From Ulva prolifera (taxonomy: Eukaryota; Chlorophyta; Ulvophyceae; Ulvales; Ulvaceae), in NCBI GenBank assembly GCA_023078555.1, contig CM041199.1, positions 310,001 to 374,000 of the forward strand: a stretch of 64,000 nt of DNA, written 5' to 3'. The notes under the pieces were generated by a model. The model was not told where the DNA came from. It saw only the letters and a program-made list of their open reading frames with translations, and ran no database searches. Numbering within the stretch: position 1 is the stretch's first letter; every line of letters starts with the position of its first letter. Of this stretch, positions 49,013-58,249 are shown piece by piece. The translations under genes were made by a program, and so were the position numbers.

Positions 49013-50059
49013 TTACAAAGGAAAAAGCTGGAGGGGCAGGTAGCACCGCCAGGACCAAAAGGGAGAGCAGAAGAAACGCAATGCGCACGCAGCAGGAGAG
49101 CAACAGCCAACGCCAAGGCACAACGAGCACACACACACCCCCACGCTCCCACACACTACCACACGAACCACTCACTGACACCCGACCCACGCACCCACGC
49201 ACCCGCACGCGGCCCAGACCCGACCCCCAACACACACACCCACACGCCAACACGCTACACGACCCCGCCGCCCGCGCGGCAGCAGCAGCCCCACGCAGCG
49301 GCCCGGCCGGCGCCGGCCCCACACGGAAGCCGCCGGGGGCCCCCAGGACCCCCGCCCCAACGCCCCGATCAGGCCAGCCCCGGGCGCCCCAACGCCCCGA
49401 TCAGGCCAGCCCCGGGCGCCGGAACAACACACACGGGGGCGCCCCCATCCGCGGACCCACCCGGAACGGAGCACGCCCGAGGCGCGCCGTGTTCGGGGGC
49501 CGGGGCACACGGCCGCGGCAGCACACGCCGCCTACCAGCGCGTCCGAGCCTCGGACGGCGCCCGGCCCGCGAGAGAGCGACGAGGACGCCGCGGGCGGCT
49601 CGCCGCTCAGGCCGGATGGCCAGTGAGCGGCGAGAGATCATCACATGGGACCGCAAGTCCCGTCAGTACCGCCTTGCCCGCGTGACGCGCCATCAGCGGG
49701 GCAGCGGCGTGAACCTGGCGTGCAACGGCGCGGCAGAGCGTCGTGGAGATGTCGCGCATCGCATTCTCCAGGAAGCGCCGCCGAGAGACCGCGCCTGCCC
49801 CTGCAGCCACATCGGCGAGCCTGTTCAGGAATGCGAACGCCGCCGGGCCCACGCGCCCGTATGTTTCATGCGACAGCGGGACCAAGCTGAGCCCTCCGAC
49901 TCCCGAGCGGCCGTACTTGTCGCGTTTCCGCCGGTCGGCGGCGTCCGCCGAGGCGCCGTCGCGCAGCGCAGCCGCGCGAACGTTGGAACCTGCAAGCGGG
50001 TGAGTGACACACACGTCGCCGATCACTGGCGAGCCCGGAAAGAACGCGAGTATGTCGCG
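49013..50059 (-). mobile_element. LINE 3' fragment (inner), 13-bp target-site duplication
   Basis: Flanked by GGGCGTGTGTGTG at 49000-49012 and 50060-50072. Read on the minus strand it has a coding tail (50026-49607), a GT-rich 3' UTR, and the end GGTGCTACCTGCCCCTCC...CCTTTGTAA, similar to the end of the outer element but in the opposite orientation. The 5' end is truncated. The duplication lies in GT-rich sequence, so the 13-bp match is less decisive than the outer 16-bp one. Confidence 0.55.
49607..50026 (-). CDS. C-terminal tail of a LINE polyprotein (truncated)
   Basis: The 139-residue frame contains RRKRDKYGRSG, VPLSHETYGRVGPAAFAFLN and FLENAMRDISTTLCRA, then stops at 49607. Pattern and position before a GT-rich 3' UTR fit the region after reverse transcriptase in algal LINE proteins; the resemblance to 42430-42714 supports this. 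No catalytic residues are present because the element is 5'-truncated. It is not expected to be a cellular gene. Confidence 0.5.
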   Translation of the reverse strand: MIGDVCVTHPLAGSNVRAAALRDGASADAADRRKRDKYGRSGVGGLSLVPLSHETYGRVGPAAFAFLNRLADVAAGAGAVSRRRFLENAMRDISTTLCRAVARQVHAAAPLMARHAGKAVLTGLAVPCDDLSPLTGHPA

Positions 50060-50761
50060 GGGCGTGTGTGTGGTTGTGTGGCAGTGTCGCTGTGTCCGGC
50101 GTGGGTGCTGCCGTTGCGTGGGTGTTTTGGTGTGCGCTTCGTGTGGCTTGCTGCGTGGTGTGCGTTTCCCCTGCTTCTTGCTTGCGGTGCTACCTGCCTC
50201 GCTTGCTTTGTCCTTGTAACACAGCTCCTGCCACTCTCTCGGGCCTGTTGCTTTCCAAGTGGTCCATCATCTTGCAGTTTTCCGAGAACTGCTGCTGGTC
50301 GAGGCTGATGACGCTCCCCCGAACGGCTTCACCTTTCCAGTGCGTTTCGCACCCGCTTCGTTCGCCTTGGAGGACTAGCGACGAATAATCCGAGACTCTG
50401 CACATGGGAGTGTAGTCAATGCATCAATCCGTTACTGCGGGTCGGTCCATGTGCAGTGCAACCTCGATAGCAGGGCTGCGCTGTACTAGAACAGTCGATG
50501 GTATGTGATGCAGCGCAGCAGCTAGCTGCTAACATGGCATGCGCACGGCGCGATCCGCAGTGGCCCCATGCATCCTGCAATCAACAACCACGTGCAAAGC
50601 AAGCTATGGACGACTGTACGCAGCAACAGCAGCCATTGTCGTGGCCCAAATGCGCCTGCATAGCCCGTACGAGTCCATGGATTCACACGGTCGGCCTTCA
50701 TCAGGCAGTTAACTGCCAACGTTGCAGCACACCCATGGCAACCATGCAGCTGCAGCTTAAG

Positions 50762-51353
50762 CTATTGCTTAAGCAATTGCAACATTCTAACCGGTGAAAC
50801 TGCCTCGCCACAAACCCTCCAGCGGCAAAGGGGCTTGTGGAATCTATGATTGCCGAGTGTCCAACGCAGGTGCCCTGTTGGACGTGGCATGTTAACTAAG
50901 TAATTACCACTCCAACGAGTATTTTCAAGCATGTCCTGTGCGCAAAAAAGGGGGGGCGTGCGTGTTGGCGTCAAGCACATCACCGCTGCATTTGCCTCTC
51001 CCTCCACATACTCATCGTACCGCACTCCGGACGGTGCATCGATCCGGCACTCCCCGAGGTTCGCCTCACTGCCGTTGCATGCAGTCAGCGTGATGCACTG
51101 CAGGGCGCCGGCGGGGCCCGGCAATGCCGAGGTGCCGCCGGCCGTCATCTGCACGCCGTCGGCAAAGCCGAGTGAGCGGCAGGCATTGCGCAACAGCGGC
51201 GGCGTTGCGGCCGAGGCCACCCACATCGCCGAGCACCGGCTCTGTGTCAAGGACAGACGAGAATGCGAGCCCGTCGGACACCTCGAGGCGGCCATACGCC
51301 CACGCGCCGCCGGGGTCTGCGGCGCCGCCGACGAGGCGTGCGGTGCCTAGCAC
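50762..51353 (-). pseudogene. SRCR domain with one frameshift
   Basis: Minus strand. The frame from 51353 reads GTARLVGGAADPGGAWAYGR, LEVSDG and, after some 20 residues, GRNAAAVA. The domain continues in another frame as ACRSLGFADGVQMTAGGTSA, then LQCITLTACNGSEANLGECR and ANAAVMCLT. The shift falls near 51180. Apart from it the domain has the expected order: VRLVGG-like start, CR-LGF, a Cys-Asn-Gly-Ser-Glu block and a terminal Cys. Confidence 0.65.
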
Positions 51354-51402
51354 CGGAGCTGCATTCCAGCCTTGTTTGTGTAATCGGTTTGTGTGAGATC
51401 AA

Positions 51403-51440
51403 GAATTTTGTTTGCATTAAGCTTAATGCAAACAAAATTC
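51403..51440. repeat. Perfect 38-bp palindrome
   Basis: The sequence reads the same on both strands with no spacer, centred on AAGCTT; each arm is GAATTTTGTTTGCATTAAG. It lies just upstream (on the minus strand) of the SRCR fragment. Confidence 0.95.
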
Positions 51441-52317
51441 ATCATCAGACCGGGCAATTGTGTGTATGCGTCCGAGTTCTGAATTGGGAGATGCATTCAC
51501 ATCACCTGGTAAGCTGGCTCCGGTCTGTTGTGCGGGAGATGGTGTGTGATAAGGATAAAGCCGGCAAGGCGGGCAGCACTGCTTCACGGCACTGTGTTTT
51601 CAGAATCTTGGATTTCCGCATCGACGGATAGGCATTGCCAAGTACCAAAGAAGCTAGAGTTACTGTAAACGCATCGGCTGCTGAGTGTCTGTCAAGTTCC
51701 GGTCCTCTCTCACAGGAGTTGCAGCAAGTTGGCTCACCAAGGGGTGAGCAACCAGGGTGAGCGACGGGCTGAGGACATGTGAATTTGAAGAAACGAGCCC
51801 TAAATGGAGCGCGGATTGGCCTCGCAGGCAGTGTAGTTCCTGCTGAATTCATAGATGTCGCTGTGGTGCAGAACGGGCATGTTTCGGCAACGTTATGGGT
51901 GCGTATGCATGTGAGGCATCACGACGAAACATCTGTAGTTTGTCCCACGGTGGCCACGGAGCTCCGCTCTGAGTAGCCCGAGTTACGTACAAATTCCTCA
52001 CCGGTGCTCAGATGCGACGAGCCGTTCCATGCGCGCGTTATCTGGCTGACAGTCGTCTCTGGTGTTTGATAGTGCTCCTTACAGCGAGCCTTTGTTTCAT
52101 GTTGTTCACAGCGCATTACGCCAACAGACGGCTTCGTGGACGACTAGATGAGTTTGTGTTGCAGTATTGGCAGGCTTGGCTCCGATAGCATCCGGCAAGT
52201 CGCTGAATGTGCGTGCTAGTGGCTTCCTGTCAGCGCGGACATGCACGGTGGGACGTTGGTCCTGCGTGCGTCGCGAGCTGCGACGGCAATTCGTAAATAC
52301 ATCTCCATTGGGAGGGT

Positions 52318-52632
52318 CTATGGCCAATCTTTATTGTGATCGTAGTCGCACTTGTAGCAGGGTCTCTGTTGGGTGAACGTCACGGATTCGGAGACGGTAG
52401 CCATTGTAAACTCCGGGCGCACCGTCAGCGGAGCGCAAAAGACAATAGTGCGATTATCTGTGTACATGCTTGAGATCATGAGTCCTCGTGTTACGGCAGC
52501 GCTGGTTGCTGGCTCCTGTTGTATAGACTGCCTCCAGTCGCGACCGATGTCGGTTACCGCATCGCGAGTTGTGCCCGTGTATTTGCAGCTATTTATATTC
52601 GATGCTGCGTATGTGCGATCCTGCTGTCTCAC
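52318..52632 (-). CDS. Doubtful ORF or exon
   Basis: Minus-strand frame with a protein-like stretch DAVTDIGRDWRQSIQQE, NRTIVFCAPLTVRPEF and a Cys-containing end RPCYKCDYDHNKDWP. A possible upstream exon lies at about 52589-52780 (MATTLSVDRRASYELFLVRR). No family recognised and no clear splice. Confidence 0.2.
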   Translation of the reverse strand: MRQQDRTYAASNINSCKYTGTTRDAVTDIGRDWRQSIQQEPATSAAVTRGLMISSMYTDNRTIVFCAPLTVRPEFTMATVSESVTFTQQRPCYKCDYDHNKDWP

Positions 52633-54056
52633 CTACGTCTTTCGGAGTCACGCTGCGGCGAACGTGGGTATCCCACGTTGTGGTGTATTGCCGTGTCACA
52701 GGGTACACGCCTCGTCGCCGTACTAAAAACAGTTCGTATGACGCTCTTCTGTCTACGGACAACGTTGTGGCCATGGATTTGCACTGCCAGGTCTGTTGTG
52801 CCGGCTGCTCACCCCGGCAATGCGCACCCCCACAGTGTTGCCACCGCCACACCTAGTGGCTCACCTTCTAGGTGCACCACTGTGGGTGCGCGATCTGAAC
52901 GCTAGTGCGCCATTGACTGGTGCGCAAAACATGACACTAGGCTGATCAATTGCCATTTCATGTGCAGTATTTAGCACATTTCAGTAAAATTACTTGTAGA
53001 CATACATTCTCGTTACAGTGACCTTCACCTCACTCATCGGGCCAGCGTGCCCAATCACAGCATTGCTAAACGGGCCTCAGGCTCTACACTACACAACATG
53101 CACACATGCAGCAACTGTAAAAGAATACATAAGTGGTGCTTGGACAGGTACTACGTCCTATGAGCATGGCTGTTGGATGGCGCTCCTCTCTACATGAATT
53201 CCTCTCTGGGTTCTGTGAGGGTCCTGATCAGTCAATGGCAGGTTACCTGCATACACGAGAGATGTCCACGATCTGTGTATCACTGTATCCATGCCGGAGA
53301 GCCCACGGCAAAAAAGGTCGCATCTATGCATCTCAGTCACGCTACACCGGCGTCATGCTGGCCCTGGCAAGGCGGATGGGACAACACCTACCAGATACCT
53401 TCATGTACGCAGATTGGCTCTACTGTTTGCGAGACTGATCTGGCAGGAGCTATAGAGTTCCAGGCGGAGGTGCCTCGCTGGCTGGCCATACTGGGTGGTC
53501 AAATCTTTCGGTTGCCTGCAATCGTTTTGACATAAATGTGGGGAATGCACGAGGCAATTGGTCACAATGCCACACACATACCAATGTGGCAAAAATGTAT
53601 GGATGACTGCAAGCTATGAATGTGAGCCCCACATTGACAGACACTCCGTGGATGCACACCTTCCACGCTAGACTCACTGTGTCAAAGCAAATTTCATGGT
53701 GAGTCACGAGACGCTGTCAATTGCTGATCTGCATTCATGCGCACTGCTTTGATTTTCCGCATGCCACACATTGAGGCCCGGGTCTCAACCCAATAGCAAC
53801 ACGGGATGGCAACACACCCAGTGTCAAACTTGATACTGTGTACACCAAGATACCGGAGAACGCTTGCCCAAAACTGGTTTGTAGCTTTTGCAACGCAATT
53901 TTCTGTTTACGTTGTTTCACGTGATAAACCTGTGCACCTGCATAAACGTGTAGTGCTGAGTGGTGAACAGATGAAGCCTAGTGCAGTGGTTCAGCATACA
54001 CCAGAGCCAACGCACCAGCAACATCAGTGCTAGAGTGGCACATCAGCTGAATAAAT

Positions 54057-54539
54057 GTGGGCATCAGTGGCTTTCATATTGTGACTGGGACTGTATGGCT
54101 GTGGACGAGAACTGTGCACCAGAATTGTTGCACAGCCGGTCACAATGCGGACGTACCAGCTACAGATAAGTATCGCTCGTTATGCTTTGTCAGCATTGCG
54201 ATCGCATATACACAGCCACCTATCGGAGCTACCCAGGGCGTCCCACAAGCACGTCAACGCTATGTCAATCAGCCTGCCATGGCAATGCATTCGCAAACGT
54301 CCGAATCACAAGGGCAAGATGATTTGCCAGCCGATCAAGTATGCCAAACGCCCACGCAAAAGCGAAGAAGCCATGATCTTCGCCAGACTCGCGGCCTGCT
54401 CTTGGAACAGGTCGATCAACAACGCGACTCGCGTGGAATGCATAACAGAAAACCTTACAGGTTCATACGAATGAAGTTAAAAGTTCCATACTTTCGATGT
54501 AAACTGTGTAAGCTTGTTGCAGAATATCTGCCCGCGTAG
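54057..54539 (+). CDS. Doubtful ORF, 160 residues
   Basis: Open frame rich in Gln and Arg in the middle (QARQRYVNQPAMAMHSQTSE) with a basic C-terminus RMKLKVPYFRCKLCKLV. Another frame over the same stretch is also open. No homologue recognised. Confidence 0.2.
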   Translation: MGISGFHIVTGTVWLWTRTVHQNCCTAGHNADVPATDKYRSLCFVSIAIAYTQPPIGATQGVPQARQRYVNQPAMAMHSQTSESQGQDDLPADQVCQTPTQKRRSHDLRQTRGLLLEQVDQQRDSRGMHNRKPYRFIRMKLKVPYFRCKLCKLVAEYLPA

Positions 54540-55676
54540 TGCCGTAGAGTTGCAGCTAACACTGCAACGTGCACCAGCTGCTGAGCAAGACGAGCTGGCA
54601 AAGTCGCAGTCCTAGATTGATAAATCACATATTTCATGCTCGCACGAAGGGAGATCGGACCATGCAACGGCTGGCTGCAGGTGACGACGCAACGAGCAAT
54701 GTAACCCGAAGCTGCGTCTATATATTTACTTGTCTCACTGCCGACATCAACTGACAAACTTTTCATTGACACTTGATCGGGGACATTTATCCCGGACGTA
54801 GCTGGCAGCTAGTACCTGCCCGCATCTTTCACGCCACGATGTGGCAACAAGGGACATCTGGTCTACATTGCGCAAATAGTGATGTGCACAGCTAAATAAA
54901 ATCCAGACAGGTGGCCGCCACAATCGCTCACTGACGCTGCTGATGATGACAGAGGAAGTGCACTGGTTTGGCACGAAAGTCAGTGTGATGGCGATGCGTG
55001 CGCAAATGGACTGCAGGATGCGCCAACAGCCTGCAGTGCTGCGTGTTCGACTCGTGCCGCACCCACCATTCACATAATAATGGTCGGAAAGCAGTGTGAT
55101 CGAAACGCAGTTATTTCACCTGCCATATTTGACCGCGCATCACACATGGTGCGCCCGAGCAGCGAGGGTTGCAAGCCGTGATTTACCGCTCATGCCACAC
55201 AACAGATTTGATGGCTAGGATTCTTTCCGAGGCCGATTGTCTCGCGCATGCGCAAATCTGGCGACATCCAGGCACCATGCGCACCCCGCGCTGCGCACCC
55301 TTCCATGACCCTCACCCCTTCCGGTGAGCCAAGCCTCGTTTCACTTCCTCAGCAATGCAGGTAGAAGTACATCTAGGACATATATACCTCATCATATGCG
55401 CCGGAATACAGTTATGGCCAAGCATGCAGCTGCCCGTTGCGAAACAGTCATGCTGTCTAGGAGGCACACCCTCGGACAGCTCACCCCCCACTGAGTGCTC
55501 ACCTCTGCGGTGCGCCATGGCCACGTCAGGGAATGTAGAATATCACACATACCAGTGATGTGGACCGCCCAAAGGTATACGCAGACACTAAAACACTTAG
55601 ACTGCATTGACTGGACCCTCAATGCTCTTTCAGAGCCTTTTTCGCAAAGGTACAGTCTCGCTCACCCACAGGCAAT

Positions 55677-56230
55677 GTGGCCGTAGTCAGCTGGTGTGTA
55701 CGTCGCGATGCCGGACAGCCTTCAGTTTCAGTTCAAGCGAGATGCCGCGATCGTGATCGACAAAGACATGCGGACGACGATTCAGATAATGGGATGCTGG
55801 ATGTGCTAGCGAGGAGTGTCTGGCGAAGGGGAGGGGGGTCGGACGGCATGACATTGGCGTCGGCCAACGACGAGGAGGCCACCTTGGACGTCGACAACGT
55901 GGAGTCCCTCAAGAGATGTATTGCTTTCTACTTCCGGAAGGGGAAGATCGCTGGCGGCATCGAGCCCCCGGTGCTGGTGCAGCCCATCAATCTCCGGAAG
56001 AATCGAGGCTCCGCTCCAGGGGCGTCGGCACGCACAGCGGCCTCCACAGCTACCGCTGCGACGGGAGACAGCGATCATGTGTGGGAGGTACTACAGTAGG
56101 GAGTGCTGATGTGGACTGACAAGTTGTCGGCGATCCGAGGCCAGATGAGCCTAGGGACGCGGACAAGGCGTCTCCGCTCATGCAGGCGCTGCTGAAGGAC
56201 ACCGGCGACCCAAAGCTGCGAATATATGAA
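55677..56230 (+). CDS. Exon remnants of an unrecognised gene beside the Copia element
   Basis: The frame 55677-56099 includes NDEEATLDVDNVESLKRC and FYFRKGKIAGGIEPPVLV, which looks like real protein. A following stretch, about 56124-56230, reads VVGDPRPDEPRDADKASPLM and LLKDTGDPKLRIYE and ends at a GTAGTA that could be a donor. The gap between them is too short for a normal intron (36 bases), so a frameshift is possible. The Copia element starts 185 bases further on, so any downstream exons are displaced or lost. Confidence 0.35.
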
Positions 56231-56414
56231 GGTAGTATGCTGATGCATCAGCACGTTGGTGCGATCGCAGCGGCAGCAGCGGGGGTACGCTTGTGCTAGC
56301 CTGCTAACAACATGAATCGGTATCGCCGGGCTGACTTGCTAGGGCGGTTGCCATACGGTAGTGTGAAGATTACGGTAGATTGGGATGAATTCGTGTTGTG
56401 ATGTATGGCTGAGC

Positions 56415-56760
56415 TGTCACAATGCATGAGCCTGCGGGCAGCAGCGTGGTGACAGGTGCACCCATGCACGATCTGCGGATCACGTGCAGGGGTAAGCCGC
56501 CAGCCAGGATCGTATCGAGGTAGCGAGAGAGATCCTGCGAGGGTTTCCCGGCGTAACCCTCGAGTGTTTACAGTGTGCATATATTGCAGTGCACACTAAG
56601 AGCTGTAACCATTCTCTTTCCTGTTTCACGGTACTAGCTGTATCTTGTCTCCTTCCGCATTCCTCGGTTCTACCTCTGTGCGCAGCAGGTATGGAATGCT
56701 GGCTACCTGACCTGACCTAAGACTGCGTGTCTGACCTGACACATAGAGTGCTTTCTGACA
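56415..56760 (+). repeat. 5' LTR of the Copia element
   Basis: 346 bp, TG...CA, collinear with the LTR at 62221-62568. It contains GGTTTCCCGGCGTAACC and TGTTTCACGGTACTAGCTGT shared with the other LTR. Confidence 0.9.
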
Positions 56761-56775
56761 TGGTATCGATGATCG
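56761..56775 (+). promoter_or_regulatory. Primer-binding site
   Basis: TGGTATCGATGATCG directly after the LTR. The first bases TGGTATC match the usual Copia site complementary to the 3' end of initiator tRNA-Met; the rest differs, suggesting an internal or variant tRNA match. Confidence 0.6.
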
Positions 56776-57067
56776 TTTACGTTATGTCTTTTTATGGTCT
56801 TGTTCAGGAAGTCATCGGCCAATGTCTGTGCGCAGACTCGGCGGGGCATTCCACTGTTCTGCCGGCGCTTAGACTGCGGTCAATAAGCGCAGGTATCATT
56901 AGCTGTCTCGTGGTATATTGTTATTAGATACAATTCGAGCAGCTGTTTCAAATGATTAGCGCTGAGAAAAGCGAATGCGTTCGCTTATTTTTCCAATCCG
57001 ACGGCTTGCGAGCCAAACCTTTGCTTCGTTGCTGCGCGCGACGCACAACCGCCTGTTCTACTGCAGG

Positions 57068-58105
57068 ATGTCTCACTCTAACCGCTCAGCTTCAAACTCT
57101 CCTCGCGAGGAGATTCGCGGCGAGGCTGATCAGCAGCCTATCGTCGACAGGGGCGCTTACCAGCAGCTCCCTGGTGGAGAGCAGCCCGAGGGCATGCTGC
57201 TCCGTGGTGGACGAGTGGTCCGGCCACGCTCTTCCGCTCAGACTGGGCACAGCAGTCAGCAGGTGCCCAATCCTTCTCATGTCGTGAATGATTCAAGTCA
57301 CGCTGAGTCGTTTATCACGCTTGAAACGTTGACCGAAGCGCTGCGAGCATCTTGGGGACGTAACGAGCCTGATTTGACAAAGGGAAAACTGCCTGAGTGG
57401 AATCATAAGACCGAAAGTTTCGTTGCGTACGAACAGAAAGTCTTTTTGTGGTTAGGGCAATACGAGCTAGACCATCTGTTGCAGCACGCACCGTCTGCGG
57501 ACGAACAGCGTGTTCATGCTAGGGCGAGGACACAGGTCCTTATGTCTTTGCCTGACGCTGATAGAACGACTGTCTATCGAATGTCGCATTTGTGCGAGGC
57601 ATGGGCCTGCCTTACTGCCAAGTATAGGCCCAGCACCGAAGCCGAGATCCACAGGTTGTGGAGCCGGTTTAATTCTTTGTCACAGAACAATAGAGATGTC
57701 GCGTCTTATTGTGGTGATGTTATGAGTGTGTACACTCAACTGGAGGCACTAGGTGCCGATGTGGGCCAGCGATGGCTCAGACTTAAACTGTTAGAGGTGG
57801 GGGAGGAGTTCAATGCCGTGCGCGGCGAAGTTCTTCACTCCTCCCCTCATGTCATAATTTCACGTTTGACCGAACACGCCGATTTGCTGAAGCAACAGCG
57901 GCAGCTGCAGGCTAGGTCTGGGGCGCCCGCGGGCAAACCAGGCCAAGGCTGGCGAAAGCAACCCCGTGGTGATGGTCCTGTGGTCGCCGCTCTTGGGGCT
58001 GGCCAGGCTCCTCGCGAGGAGACCAGAACCTGTTTCTTCTGCAAGAAGAAGGGACATTTGCGTGCGAACTACCCCCAGATGATGACGTCAAATATCAGGA
58101 ACTAG
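57068..58105 (+). CDS. Copia gag protein (zinc knuckle altered)
   Basis: 345 residues from MSHSNRSASNSPREE. The central part has the Copia gag pattern (NHKTESFVAYEQKVFLWLG; YRMSHLCEAWACLTAKY; LWSRFNSLSQ). The C-terminus carries a zinc knuckle, CFFCKKKGHLRANY, in which the fourth ligand is Tyr instead of Cys. The frame stops 15 residues after the knuckle; sequence resembling its continuation (ELDVDGHPVFAFKMAVE) lies in another frame. The start at 57068 is preferred to an upstream in-frame ATG at 56975. Confidence 0.85.
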   Translation: MSHSNRSASNSPREEIRGEADQQPIVDRGAYQQLPGGEQPEGMLLRGGRVVRPRSSAQTGHSSQQVPNPSHVVNDSSHAESFITLETLTEALRASWGRNEPDLTKGKLPEWNHKTESFVAYEQKVFLWLGQYELDHLLQHAPSADEQRVHARARTQVLMSLPDADRTTVYRMSHLCEAWACLTAKYRPSTEAEIHRLWSRFNSLSQNNRDVASYCGDVMSVYTQLEALGADVGQRWLRLKLLEVGEEFNAVRGEVLHSSPHVIISRLTEHADLLKQQRQLQARSGAPAGKPGQGWRKQPRGDGPVVAALGAGQAPREETRTCFFCKKKGHLRANYPQMMTSNIRN

Positions 58106-58249
58106 ATGTTGATGGTCACCCTGTGTTTGCGTTCAAAATGGCTGTGGAAACTAAGCCCATTCTCGTCGGTGGGCCTGTGAATAGGGGGGTGGTCTGGTCT
58201 AACCAGAGCAGTCCGACCTGCATGGTCGCGGACCAGCAACAATGGCATC

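Larger units (their letters stand above)
48630..50220 (+). mobile_element. LINE 3' fragment (outer), 16-bp target-site duplication
   Basis: The 16-bp sequence ACAG...CACTC at 48614-48629 is repeated exactly at 50221-50236. The segment between ends on the plus strand with a GT-rich 3'-UTR-like tract and then GGTGCTACCTGCC...CCTTGTAAC, directly abutting the second repeat. TGTAA is the algal poly(A) motif. The element is cut in two by the inner insertion at 49013-50059 and seems to be only the 5'-truncated end of a LINE. Confidence 0.65.
51441..55676. other. No confident gene
   Basis: Scattered open frames on both strands. Weakly protein-like stretches are listed separately (52318-52632, 54057-54539). 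Around 53.1-53.6 kb two plus-strand frames contain Cys- and Trp-rich segments (WQGGWDNTYQIPSC; GWSNLSVACNRFDINVGNA), perhaps remains of an extracellular protein. No RNA gene or repeat recognised. Confidence 0.35.

Noticed and set aside
48391-49322. 253- and 308-residue minus-strand ORFs
   Set aside because: They run across a target-site duplication and the join between two LINE 3' ends; the Pro-rich translations are reverse readings of GT-rich 3' UTRs.
48630-50220. Single LINE with a 5' inversion (twin priming)
   Set aside because: Both opposed segments carry their own 3' end with TGTAA, and the inner one has its own flanking repeat, so two separate insertions fit better than one inverted copy.
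48734-50308. 524-residue plus-strand ORF
   Set aside because: It spans both LINE fragments and the outer target-site duplication; its composition follows GC-rich UTR sequence read in an arbitrary frame.
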